From contig JADLHO010000126.1 in NCBI GenBank assembly GCA_020848735.1, positions 1 through 64,000 of the forward strand: a stretch of DNA of 64,000 nt, read 5' to 3'. Shown one piece after another: positions 1-7,532 of the stretch. Below the pieces are notes generated by a model, which was not told the DNA's origin, did not search any database, and saw nothing but the letters and a program-made list of their open reading frames with translations. A program made the translations under genes and the position numbers. Each line of letters opens with the position of its first letter. The stretch's first letter is position 1. Origin of the DNA: Planctomycetota bacterium. Its GTDB lineage: Bacteria > Planctomycetota > UBA1135 > UBA2386.

Positions 1-359
1 CAGTGTCGCCTCCAGCGACCTCGACGCTGATCTCGCGGCGCGCCGAGGCTCGGAGCCGCTTGGGCCTTCTCCTATTCAGAATCGGGAATAGCGAGCGCCT
101 CGCTTCTCGTGGCCCAGGCTCCTAGCGACCGGACAGTCGCCGCGATAGGTCCCGTCCGCGAGTCGCCGCGGCGCGCGTCCAGAGTCGCGCCCCGACCAGG
201 CCCTCATTCCCTGCCCGGCTCCTCGTTCCCCCGCCGCAACGACCGCGCGAGCGGGTCCTTCAAGTCGCCATGGCGGCGGAGGCGGCCGCACTCCTCCTCG
301 ACCCCAAGCGCTGCATCGCGACCCGGTGACCCACGTCCTCCGCGACGGCCGAAGGGCCC
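1..359. other. Left-edge region without a supported gene
   Basis: No gene can be supported here. One plus-strand frame is open from base 2 to a TAG at 89-91, so the 3' end of a gene entering from the left is possible but unproven. A less GC-rich patch holds a 6-bp inverted repeat (CTATTC/GAATAG, 72-91), followed at once by a short hairpin (GCGAG/CTCGC, 91-103). The rest lies downstream of the minus-strand adenosine deaminase gene and shows no clear terminator. Confidence 0.4.
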
Positions 360-1622
360 TCAGTCCTGCCGCCCCGCCCGCACGTCCACGCCCCGCGTGA
401 GGAAGAGCTCCTCCATCGTGTCGAGCACGTGGCGCACGTACTCGCGCTTCACGTGGTAGGGCCCGGGGAAGAACGAGCGCTTGAAGCCGTAGACCAGGAG
501 GTCCTTGAGCTCGCGCGGTTCGATGCCGAAGGTCTCGACGGCCTTGAGCACCTCGTCGGTCACGGTGGTGCGGGAGACGAGCCGGTTGTCGGTGCAGAGC
601 GCGGTGCTGACCTTGGCCTTGCGCATCTTGCGGAAGGGGTGGCGGCGCAGGTCGTCGCGCAGCTCGGGCAGGGTCTGCTGATTGCTGGTGAGGCAGACCT
701 CGAGGGTGATGCGGCGGTCGGCCACGTAACGGACGAGGCTCTCGACGTAGCGCGAGCGGTCCTTGATCGTCTTGTCCTGGATCCGGCCCGCGGAGAAGAG
801 CCAGGTGCCGTGGCCGATGCGGTCCGCGTGGCAATCGGTGATCGCCTGGAAGATCGACTCGGGGCCGTAATCCTCGCCGGCGTGCACGGTCGCGCCGAGG
901 AAGTGATCGTGCACGAGCTGATAGGCGGCGGCGTGGTGCGCGGCGGGGAAGCCGCGCTCCTGGCCGGCGAGGTCGAAGCCGACGATCGGCAGGCCGTCGT
1001 CTTCCACCGCGCTCACGGCCGCGCGCGCGAGCTCGAGCGAGGCGAGGCCGTAGATCTGCTCGCGCGGCGCGCTCGGCAATGCCGCGAAATAGGCCGCGTA
1101 ATGGCGCGAGAAGACCGGGAGGAAGAAGCGCATCGCGCAGACGATGATCCCGCACTCGAAACGCGGGCGGCGACCGGCGACGACCTCGGGGTCGCGATCG
1201 AGGGTCTTCTTCGCGCGCTCGAGGCCCTTGCTCACGGCGCGGAGCACGTCGCGCAGGGTGAGCTCGTCGTGCACGTGGAGCTGCGGGGCGAAGCGGATCT
1301 CGACATAGACGACGTTCTCGGCCCAGCAGTCGAGGCAGAGCTCATAGGCGGCGCGCTCGAGGCTCTCCTGGTCCTGGAGGCAGGCGACGGTGAACTCGAA
1401 GCCCTTCAGGTACTCGGGCAGGTTCTTGTAGGCGCGCTTGAAGACGAGCTCGAGGAGGCCGTCCTGGCTGTTGCTCGGCAGGACCACCTTGCGCTCCCGC
1501 GCCAGCTCGATCAGGGTCTCGATCCGCAACGAGCCGTCGAGGTGCACGTGCAGGTCGGCCTTCGGGAGTGCGGCGATCAGCTCGCGGTCGACGACGGCCC
1601 GCTCGGACTTGCTCTGGCGCAT
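360..1622 (-). CDS. add: Adenosine deaminase family protein
   Basis: Zinc-dependent purine deaminase expected to convert adenosine or a related purine to the inosine form in cytoplasmic salvage. The 420-residue protein has the family metal site: H25 and H27 in DLHVHLDGS, the catalytic HAGE at 247-250, the RIGHG segment at 268-272, and the metal-binding D345. The residue after D345 is Asn (CTDNR) instead of the second Asp of mammalian enzymes; I recall the same TDNR form from actinobacterial homologues, so this is a subgroup trait rather than damage. The frame stays open 46 codons further upstream, but homology to family N-termini begins just after the ATG at 1622, which is chosen. It diverges from the kinase/methyltransferase gene across 115 bp. 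Function assignment is strong; exact substrate is inferred. Confidence 0.9.
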   Translation of the reverse strand: MRQSKSERAVVDRELIAALPKADLHVHLDGSLRIETLIELARERKVVLPSNSQDGLLELVFKRAYKNLPEYLKGFEFTVACLQDQESLERAAYELCLDCWAENVVYVEIRFAPQLHVHDELTLRDVLRAVSKGLERAKKTLDRDPEVVAGRRPRFECGIIVCAMRFFLPVFSRHYAAYFAALPSAPREQIYGLASLELARAAVSAVEDDGLPIVGFDLAGQERGFPAAHHAAAYQLVHDHFLGATVHAGEDYGPESIFQAITDCHADRIGHGTWLFSAGRIQDKTIKDRSRYVESLVRYVADRRITLEVCLTSNQQTLPELRDDLRRHPFRKMRKAKVSTALCTDNRLVSRTTVTDEVLKAVETFGIEPRELKDLLVYGFKRSFFPGPYHVKREYVRHVLDTMEELFLTRGVDVRAGRQD

Positions 1623-1737
1623 CCGCGGATTCTGGACCGGTCGCGGCTGCCGCCGCAACCTCGCGTTTGCGGCGAGCGCCCCACCGCGACGCCGGCGCAC
1701 GCTTGCAGTCGGACCGTCAGCGACCGACGCTGCGCCC

Positions 1738-3069
1738 GTGCGTGAGAGCTGGCGCTTCATCGACGCGGACGACGCCGAGCGCGCCGCCTTCTCCGACCTC
1801 GCGCGCGTCCGCGCGCTCGCCGGTCGTGAGCCCGTGGCCGAACCGAACCGCCTGCGGGCGGTCTTCGCGGTCCGCGGCCAGGACGGCCGCCGCTACTTCC
1901 TCAAGGCGTTCACGCGCACGCAGCTCGGCAACCTCGTGCGCAATCGCCTCACGCGGCCGCGTTGCCGCGACGACGCCGCGCGCGAGGTCGCCGTCGCGCG
2001 GAAGCTCGCGGCGCGCGGCTTCGCCGCACCGCGCGTGGTCGCGGTGGGCACGCGGGGACCGGCGAGCTTCTGCCTGCTCGCCGAGCTGCCCGGCGAGGAG
2101 CTGCGCGCCCGCCTCGCGGCGGGCCGCTGTCCGGACGCGCTCGCCGAGCGCGTCGCGCGGCACTGCGGCGCGATCGCCGCCGCGGGCCTCACCTTGCCGG
2201 ACCTCTCCGCGCTGCACGTCTTCGTCGACGGCGAGGATCCCTCCGGCGCGCGGCTCGCGGTCCTCGATCTGCACCGCGGCGCGCTCCGTCGGCCGCGCAC
2301 GCGCGACCTCGTGCGCATGCTGCGCTCGTTCGCGCGCTCGGTGAAGGGCCTCGCGGTCCCGCGCACCCGCGCGCTGCGCTTCGCGGTCCGCCTGCTGCGC
2401 GCCGCGGGCCGCGCGGCGGAGCTCCGCGGCGTGATCGAACGCCTGCCCCCCTTCGACACGCACGGCCGCTACGACGCGGGCCGGCGCGCGGCGCGCTACG
2501 GCACGCGCAGCGCCGCGCGCCACGTCCGCGAGCTCGAGCTGCTCGCACGGCTCTGGCCCGCGCGCCCGGGCGAGACGCTCCTCGACGCCCCCTGCGGCCG
2601 CGCCCGGCTCGCGGCCTTCGCGCGCGCGCGCGGCGTCGCGTGGCACGGCGCGGATCGTTCGCGCGAGATGCTCCACGCGGCGCGCGACGCGGAGCCAAGG
2701 GCCGCGCTCACCCTCGCCGACGCGATCGCGCTGCCCTTCGGCGAGGGCAGCTTCGACGGCGTCCTCGTGTTCCGCTTCCTGCACCACCTCCCGCCGCGGC
2801 TCGCCGAGAGCGTCTGCACGGAGGCGGCCCGCGTCGCTCGGCGCTTCGTGGTCGTGAGCTTCTTCCACCCCTGCTCCGCGCACGGGCTGCAGCGCGCGAT
2901 CGCGCAGCGCGTCCTGCGGCGCGCGCCGACGCGCTTCTCGATCCGCCTGCGCACGCTCGACCGCTGCTTCGCCGCCGCCGGCTTCGCGCGCACCGCGCAG
3001 GCCGCGCAGGCGCCCTACCTCCGCGAGCTCTGGCTCGCCGTGTACGAGCGCGTCAGTCGCGCAACGTGA
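1738..3069 (+). CDS. Fusion: LPS-core-kinase-like domain + SAM methyltransferase
   Basis: Two-domain protein of 443 residues from a GTG start. Residues 1 to about 215 resemble the Kdo/WaaP/InaA kinase-like fold: a lysine in YFLKAF (K56), a degenerate catalytic loop (LPDLSALHVFV, about 153-163, with Pro where His of HRD is usual), and a metal-binding-like Asp in AVLDLHRGAL (D177). Residues 260 to 443 are a class I methyltransferase with motif I LLDAPCGRA (281-289) and a downstream DAIALPF...FDGVLVFRFLHHL region. The C-terminal half resembles the separate methyltransferase at 10489-11184 (shared SFFH segment and layout). A role in modifying a cell-surface glycolipid is an inference from the kinase family. 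The 3' end overlaps the convergent DUF4388 gene by 17 bp. Upstream in-frame codons exist, but that stretch overlaps the deaminase gene. Confidence 0.75.
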   Translation: MRESWRFIDADDAERAAFSDLARVRALAGREPVAEPNRLRAVFAVRGQDGRRYFLKAFTRTQLGNLVRNRLTRPRCRDDAAREVAVARKLAARGFAAPRVVAVGTRGPASFCLLAELPGEELRARLAAGRCPDALAERVARHCGAIAAAGLTLPDLSALHVFVDGEDPSGARLAVLDLHRGALRRPRTRDLVRMLRSFARSVKGLAVPRTRALRFAVRLLRAAGRAAELRGVIERLPPFDTHGRYDAGRRAARYGTRSAARHVRELELLARLWPARPGETLLDAPCGRARLAAFARARGVAWHGADRSREMLHAARDAEPRAALTLADAIALPFGEGSFDGVLVFRFLHHLPPRLAESVCTEAARVARRFVVVSFFHPCSAHGLQRAIAQRVLRRAPTRFSIRLRTLDRCFAAAGFARTAQAAQAPYLRELWLAVYERVSRAT

Positions 3070-4405
3070 GTCGACCGTTGCCGCCGCCGCGGCCGCCGCT
3101 CCCGCCGCCGAGTCCGCCGAGTCCCCCGCCCGGAGCCTCGTTGCCGAGCACGCGGTCGAGCGCAGACTCCACCGCGAGCACGTCGTCGTTGGCGTCGAGC
3201 GCGTCGAAGGCCGCCTTGAGCGAGGCGTGCACCGACGAGACCGCGTGGTCCACGCCCTCGAGCGCGCCCTGCGCGACGATCGCGCCTTCGCGCGCGAAGG
3301 TCACGAGGAGCTGGTAGACGTCGTGGATCGGCAGACCGATCAGCGACGCGAGGCGCTCGGGCGAGGAGTCGCCATCGATGAGCGTGAGCAGCTTGATCTC
3401 CACCACGCCGAGGCTGAGGCCCGCGATGCGCGCGAGCATGTCGGGCATCGGCTTCACCGGCAGCTTCGGATCGGGGAAGACCTTGAGCAGCGAGCGCCAG
3501 TCGTCGAGACGCTTGGTGACCTCGAGCAGGATCGGCGTGACGCCGAGCCGCAGGTCGTTCTGCACCGCGAACGCGGGCAGCGTGTCGAAGCGCCGGTAGG
3601 AGAAGTAGCACTGGTCCTGCGCGCGCAGGAAGTCGAAGAGCACCTCGCTGCCGAGCTGGCGCATCAGGGCTCGGAAGTCCGCTGCGCGGAACACGCCCGA
3701 CTCGAAGAGCGTGACGATGACCGGGATGCCCTGTTCGCGATGGCGGCGCTCCGCGGCCTGCAGCGCATCGCCGCCGATCTCGCGGTAGTCCATCGGGGTC
3801 ACGCCCGGCAGCACGCGGCGCACGAGATGGTGCGGGTCGAGGAACGCGATCTGGCCGCGCTGGAAGTAGACGTCGAGGCGGTTGTCGTGCTTCTCGAGGC
3901 TCAGGCAGCCGGTGTACTTGCCGGAGCCGAGCATCTGCAGCACCTCCTCGATCGCGATGAAGTCCGCGCGGCCCGCGAAGCTGTAGTCCTGCGGGCCCGA
4001 GGCCTTGAGGATCGTGCGGTCGAAGGCCGCGGCGAGTTCGCCGAGCGCGGCATCGCCGACGACGGCGCCGAGCAGCCACTCGGCGACCTTGACCTCGTCA
4101 CGCGCCTCCGCGCCGCGCAGCAGGCTGCGCAGCGAGCGGCGCAGACGGGAGAAGAGGTGCTCGGCGACGAGGGCCTGGGTGTCGCTCTTCGTGCCCGTCA
4201 GCTCGCGCTTGCGGGCCATGACCTCGCGCGCGCGCGCCAGCAGATGCTGCAGGTCGCGCTCCGCGCTCTCGGCGTCGAGGGCGAGCATGCTCTCGAGAGC
4301 CGTGACGACATCGAGGGCGAGGTCCTCGACGCCGCGGGGCTGGTCGTGCTGGGTTGACGGTCTCGTCACGGCGGAGTCCGCCCCGTTTCTCGGTCCTTCC
4401 GCCAC
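3053..4405 (-). CDS. DUF4388 domain protein
   Basis: A 450-residue cytoplasmic protein from a GTG start. About residues 145-260 match the DUF4388/PatA-N type pattern (FIAIEEVLQMLGSGKYTGCLSLE-like stretch followed by a YFQRGQIAFLD segment). This domain is common in gliding/regulatory proteins of delta-proteobacteria and cyanobacteria, but its ligand is unknown. A helical region follows, with a winged-helix-like stretch (SPERLASLIGLPIHDVYQLL) that may bind DNA or another protein. The C-terminus is a Gly-rich tail (GGGLGGLGGG...). The 3' end overlaps the convergent kinase/methyltransferase gene by 17 bp. The 5' end faces the cytochrome gene across 68 bp, so the two may share a divergent promoter region. 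A regulatory role is likely; nothing more specific can be supported. Confidence 0.7.
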   Translation of the reverse strand: MAEGPRNGADSAVTRPSTQHDQPRGVEDLALDVVTALESMLALDAESAERDLQHLLARAREVMARKRELTGTKSDTQALVAEHLFSRLRRSLRSLLRGAEARDEVKVAEWLLGAVVGDAALGELAAAFDRTILKASGPQDYSFAGRADFIAIEEVLQMLGSGKYTGCLSLEKHDNRLDVYFQRGQIAFLDPHHLVRRVLPGVTPMDYREIGGDALQAAERRHREQGIPVIVTLFESGVFRAADFRALMRQLGSEVLFDFLRAQDQCYFSYRRFDTLPAFAVQNDLRLGVTPILLEVTKRLDDWRSLLKVFPDPKLPVKPMPDMLARIAGLSLGVVEIKLLTLIDGDSSPERLASLIGLPIHDVYQLLVTFAREGAIVAQGALEGVDHAVSSVHASLKAAFDALDANDDVLAVESALDRVLGNEAPGGGLGGLGGGSGGRGGGNGRLTLRD

Positions 4406-4473
4406 GGGCCCTTGAGGACGGAAGCCGTGGCACCGGCCTTGCCGCTGGTGTCGGAGCTTCGGACACTGCCGCG

Positions 4474-5445
4474 ATGCGCGCGCGCTCCGCCCTCGTCTCC
4501 GGTCTGGCGCTGCTGCTCCTCGGCGCCCGGCGGGACGACGCGCCGCCGCCCGCCGCAGGGCGCTGCGCAGGGACCGCCCCGACCGCGGCCGGCAGTTGCG
4601 CGGACTGCCACGCCCCCATCGCGACGGAATGGGCCGCGAGCGCGCATGCGAAGGCCTTCACCGAGCCCCGCTGGCGGGCCGCGCTCGCGCGCCTCGCGCA
4701 ACCGGAGCGCTGCCACGGTTGCCATGCCCCGGAGCCCGTCCAGAATCGGCTCGGCCGGCCGCCCGCAACGCGGCGCGAGAACCAGGACGCCGGCGTGGAT
4801 TGCGCCGCCTGCCACGAACACCGGGGCGCGCTCACGGGCCCCTTCGGCAGCTCCGCCGAGGGCCACTCCGCGGACGCGAACCCCCTCTTCCGCGGGGCGG
4901 AGTCGGTGCACCTCTGCGCGGCGTGTCACGACACGCGGATCGGTCCGGTGCTGCCCCTGGTGCGCGACTGGCGGGCCTCGCGCGCCGCGGCCCGCGGCGA
5001 GACCTGCGTGCGCTGCCACATGCCGCGCGAGGAGCGCAGCGTCGCGTTCGATCCCGTGGGCGGCGCGGCGACCGGCCCGCTGCGCGAGGGCCGGAGCCAT
5101 GCCCTGCTCGGGCCGAGCGATCCCGACTTCGCGGCCTCGGCGTTCGACGTCGGCATCGCGAAGCGCGGCGCGCGCCTCGAGCTCTCGATCACGAACCTCG
5201 CCGGCCATCGGGTGCCCGGCCTCGTCGGCCGCAGCTTCGAGTTCGAGCTCGTCCAGAGAGATGCCGGTGCGCGCGAACTCGGACGCGGCCTCACCGCGAT
5301 CAGCGCCGAGAACCCGCTCTTCGTCGACGAGACGCGCCGCTTCCGCTTCGCCGCCGAGACCGGCGTGCGCAGCGCGGTGCTGACGCTGAGCCACGTCTTC
5401 GCCGGGTCCCGCAGCGTCGTCGCCCGACGCGAGTTTTCCTGGTGA
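4474..5445 (+). CDS. Secreted pentaheme c-type cytochrome
   Basis: Exported electron-transfer protein of 323 residues. The ATG at 4474 gives a signal peptide (MRARSALVSGLALLLLGARR). Five heme-binding CxxCH motifs follow: C42-H46, C80-H84, C110-H114, C148-H152 and C178-H182, all in the first 185 residues, in the style of cytochrome c554/NrfB-like multiheme proteins. The remaining ~140 residues have no heme motif and look like a beta-rich domain (LELSITNLAGHRVPGL...), which could dock a partner or substrate. No cytochrome maturation or respiratory complex genes lie nearby, so the redox partner is unknown. Forty in-frame upstream codons were left out because they would precede the signal peptide and overlap the divergent gene. 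Confidence 0.8.
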   Translation: MRARSALVSGLALLLLGARRDDAPPPAAGRCAGTAPTAAGSCADCHAPIATEWAASAHAKAFTEPRWRAALARLAQPERCHGCHAPEPVQNRLGRPPATRRENQDAGVDCAACHEHRGALTGPFGSSAEGHSADANPLFRGAESVHLCAACHDTRIGPVLPLVRDWRASRAAARGETCVRCHMPREERSVAFDPVGGAATGPLREGRSHALLGPSDPDFAASAFDVGIAKRGARLELSITNLAGHRVPGLVGRSFEFELVQRDAGARELGRGLTAISAENPLFVDETRRFRFAAETGVRSAVLTLSHVFAGSRSVVARREFSW

Positions 5446-5485
5446 ATCCAAGGCGCTCGCACCGACGATCACCGGGACAGAACTC

Positions 5486-6466
5486 ATGGGGCAATCCGCA
5501 GCCACGATCGCCGAGACCCTCGCCGCCGCGCGCGCCGTCCTCTCGGAACTCGGCATCGAGGAGAACCCGGCGGTCCGGATGCGGCCGAGTTCGGGCCACA
5601 ATTCCTCGCTGCTGCTGCCCTGCATCGGGCCGACGGGGGTCGAGTTCGTCCTCAAGTACTTCGTGCCCCCCGGCGACGGGCGCTTCTACCCCGCCGGCGT
5701 GAAGCTCGAGGACTACGCGCGCCGCGAGGGCGCGTTCTACCGCTACCTCGACGGCACCGACCCCGAGCGCCATGAGGTGCCCGCGCCGCGCACGATCCTG
5801 ATCGACTCGGCCGATCCACCGCGCTGGCTGCTGCTCGAGTGGATCCGCGGCGCACCCGGTCCCGCGGAGGAGTCGCTCGGTCTCGACCAGATCTTCTCGG
5901 CCCTGCAGTCGCTGCGCGCGATCCGCGCCGATCAGCTGCTCGGGCGGCGTGACTTCCCGCTGAGCCACTGGGACGTGGTGAGCTACGTCGACCGCGTGCG
6001 GCTGATGTACGACCAGGTGCTCACCGTGATCGGCCAGAAGCGCTGGCGTCGCGCGCTCGATCTCTTCGACGAGTCGATCCGCTGGACGGAGTCGCGGCCG
6101 CCGGTCTTCGTGCACGGGGACTTCACCGAGCAGAACATCCTCGTCGACGCCGACGGCAACCCCTTCCTCGTCGACTTCGAGCGCGTCGGCGTGGGCAACG
6201 AGGACCACGACTTCGCCTGGCTCTGGATCCACTCGACGCGCGGTCTCGACTGGAAGCGCTCGCTGCTCGCCCGCTGGTTCGCGTCGCGCTGGGGCTCCGA
6301 CCGCATCAAGTCCGAGTGGGGCATCCGCGCGGCGCTCGTCTACCTCGCGATGCGACGCCTGCGTTTCGGGCGGCTCAAGCTCGGCGCGGAAGACGGCAAC
6401 GCGCCGCGCAACGTCGCGCTGCTCGACGCCGCCCTCGACGGCGGCGCGGCGCTCTTCCCGGACTGA
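5486..6466 (+). CDS. APH-fold small-molecule kinase
   Basis: Member of the aminoglycoside phosphotransferase/choline kinase-like superfamily, 326 residues. The catalytic loop HGDFTEQNILVD (H210, G211, D212, N217) and metal-binding DFE (D230) are intact, so it is probably an active ATP-dependent kinase of a hydroxylated small molecule. A lysine in VEFVLKYFVPP (about K57) fits the ATP-binding lysine. The substrate cannot be told from sequence, and antibiotic resistance should not be assumed. It starts 40 bp after the cytochrome gene on the same strand, so co-transcription is plausible, and it is followed by a strong hairpin at 6648-6693. Confidence 0.75.
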   Translation: MGQSAATIAETLAAARAVLSELGIEENPAVRMRPSSGHNSSLLLPCIGPTGVEFVLKYFVPPGDGRFYPAGVKLEDYARREGAFYRYLDGTDPERHEVPAPRTILIDSADPPRWLLLEWIRGAPGPAEESLGLDQIFSALQSLRAIRADQLLGRRDFPLSHWDVVSYVDRVRLMYDQVLTVIGQKRWRRALDLFDESIRWTESRPPVFVHGDFTEQNILVDADGNPFLVDFERVGVGNEDHDFAWLWIHSTRGLDWKRSLLARWFASRWGSDRIKSEWGIRAALVYLAMRRLRFGRLKLGAEDGNAPRNVALLDAALDGGAALFPD

Positions 6467-6806
6467 CGCGGCGGCTGGAGCCGCGGTGGAAAGAAGTCCC
6501 ACGGACCGGGATTCGAGCCGGGAAGCCAACGCCAGCCCCCGCTCCGGAGCGCCGCCCCGCCGGTCCTCCGCGCGACTCTCCCGCTCATCGGCTGCAATGT
6601 GCTGCGTGTCTCGCGCAATGCGCGCGATCGCGGTGCTCATTGCGCCCACTGCCACGCCGCAGCGGCGGGGCGGTGCCGCCGGCGATTGGCAGTCGGCTTT
6701 GGGGCCATTTCGGGACTCAGCCGCAAAGCCCGGCGCCATCGTGACTTGCGGATATCGTCGCACAGGTGAACTTTGCGGCACGTGCGTTGCACTGCCGGGT
6801 TCCAAC
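6467..6806. other. 340-bp intergenic region with a long hairpin
   Basis: No gene is supported between the APH-fold kinase and the sigma factor. The stretch is less GC-biased than its neighbours and holds the hairpin annotated at 6648-6693. A short dyad with a TTCGA core near 6506-6522 looks like a tRNA T-arm but has no accompanying cloverleaf. The sigma-factor promoter presumably lies in the last 100 bp, yet no convincing -35/-10 pair was found. Confidence 0.4.
6648..6693. terminator. Long hairpin, possible terminator of the upstream kinase gene
   Basis: Outer arms ACTGCCACGCCG (6648-6659) and CGGCG-AT-TGGCAGT (6680-6693) pair over 12 bp with a two-base bulge. An inner stem GCGGC (6662-6666)/GCCGC (6675-6679) continues it, with an 8-base loop. 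Only a weak T stretch follows, so either termination or an RNA structure in the sigma-factor leader is possible. Confidence 0.4.
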
Positions 6807-7475
6807 ATGGCATTGGCGACGCACGGCGATCCGATCACGATGCGAACGACCGAACTGGGCGAGTCGATCAGCGACGACCAGCTCGTGGAACTGGTCCGGA
6901 GGGGCGATGCGGAGAACGGGATTGCAGGACTGCAGGCGCGCTACGGCCGCCGCATCCTGCACTTCGTCCGCGGGCTCGTCCGCGACCCTCACCTCGCGGC
7001 AGACGTCACGCAGGAGGTCTTCGAGAAGGTCTTCCTGAAGAACCACCTCTACGAAGCCGGCACGAACTTCCGCGCCTGGCTCTTCGAGGTCGCGCGCAAC
7101 CAGGCGCTGACCGCGCTGCGTGCGGCGCGTCGCCGTCCGCGCCCGATCAGCAGCATGACGCTCGAGGACGAGGACGACCCGCTCGCGGCGGTCCAGGAGG
7201 AGCGCGAGTGCCACGTGGTCGAGGAAGAGGAGCTGATGCTCGCCTTCCGCCGCGCGGTCGACGAGCTCCCCGAGCACTACCGCACCGTCTTCAACCTCTG
7301 CGTGCGCGACGGCACCTCCTATCAGGAAGCGGCGCGCAGCCTGGCCCTGCCGCCGGGGACCGTCGGGATCCGGATCATGCGCGCACGCAAGCGCCTCTTC
7401 GCGACGCTCGGCAAGCACCTCGGCCGCCTGCGCCGACCGCCCGCCTGCTTCGAGGGCGGCCACCTCGATCGCTGA
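6807..7475 (+). CDS. ECF-family RNA polymerase sigma factor
   Basis: Sigma-70 family factor of 222 residues with only regions 2 and 4. Region 2 is about residues 40-105 (GRRILHFVRGLVRDPHLAADVTQE, then FRAWLFEVARNQ). Region 4 is about 140-205 (AVDELPEHYRTVFNL, then helix-turn-helix SYQEAARSLALPPGTVGIRIMRARKRL). An acidic linker separates them. No anti-sigma factor or membrane regulator lies next to it, unlike many ECF groups, so control is probably by transcription or by a distant partner. An ATG at 6840 (211 residues) is an equally plausible start; neither start has a clear ribosome-binding site. It is followed 57 bp later by pnp on the same strand. Confidence 0.85.
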   Translation: MALATHGDPITMRTTELGESISDDQLVELVRRGDAENGIAGLQARYGRRILHFVRGLVRDPHLAADVTQEVFEKVFLKNHLYEAGTNFRAWLFEVARNQALTALRAARRRPRPISSMTLEDEDDPLAAVQEERECHVVEEEELMLAFRRAVDELPEHYRTVFNLCVRDGTSYQEAARSLALPPGTVGIRIMRARKRLFATLGKHLGRLRRPPACFEGGHLDR

Positions 7476-7532
7476 TCGCGCGCGTCCGGACTTCCCCTGG
7501 TGCGGGAGCGGCGCGCCCGCTTGGATCTTCGC

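Noticed and set aside
341-358. Short GGCC/GGCC dyad as a terminator for the deaminase gene
   Set aside because: Only four base pairs and no T-run; not distinguishable from background in GC-rich DNA.
1391-1394. Asn instead of the second Asp in the deaminase metal motif treated as inactivation
   Set aside because: The zinc-binding Asp itself is intact and TDNR is, to my knowledge, a normal variant in bacterial homologues. The coordinates are only a pointer within the gene.
4452-4466. 15-mer CGGAGCTTCGGACAC shared with 54855-54869
   Set aside because: In 64 kb of GC-biased sequence a few 15-mer coincidences are expected by chance. The contexts differ, so no repeat family is claimed.
5486-6466. 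APH-fold kinase considered as an aminoglycoside resistance gene
   Set aside because: Only superfamily motifs are visible, there is no mobile-element context, and the neighbours are chromosomal housekeeping or envelope genes.
6506-6522. Possible tRNA T-arm (TTCGA core flanked by CCGG)
   Set aside because: On neither strand does a matching acceptor stem, D-arm or anticodon arm appear at the right distance, and the loop does not fit the T-loop consensus.
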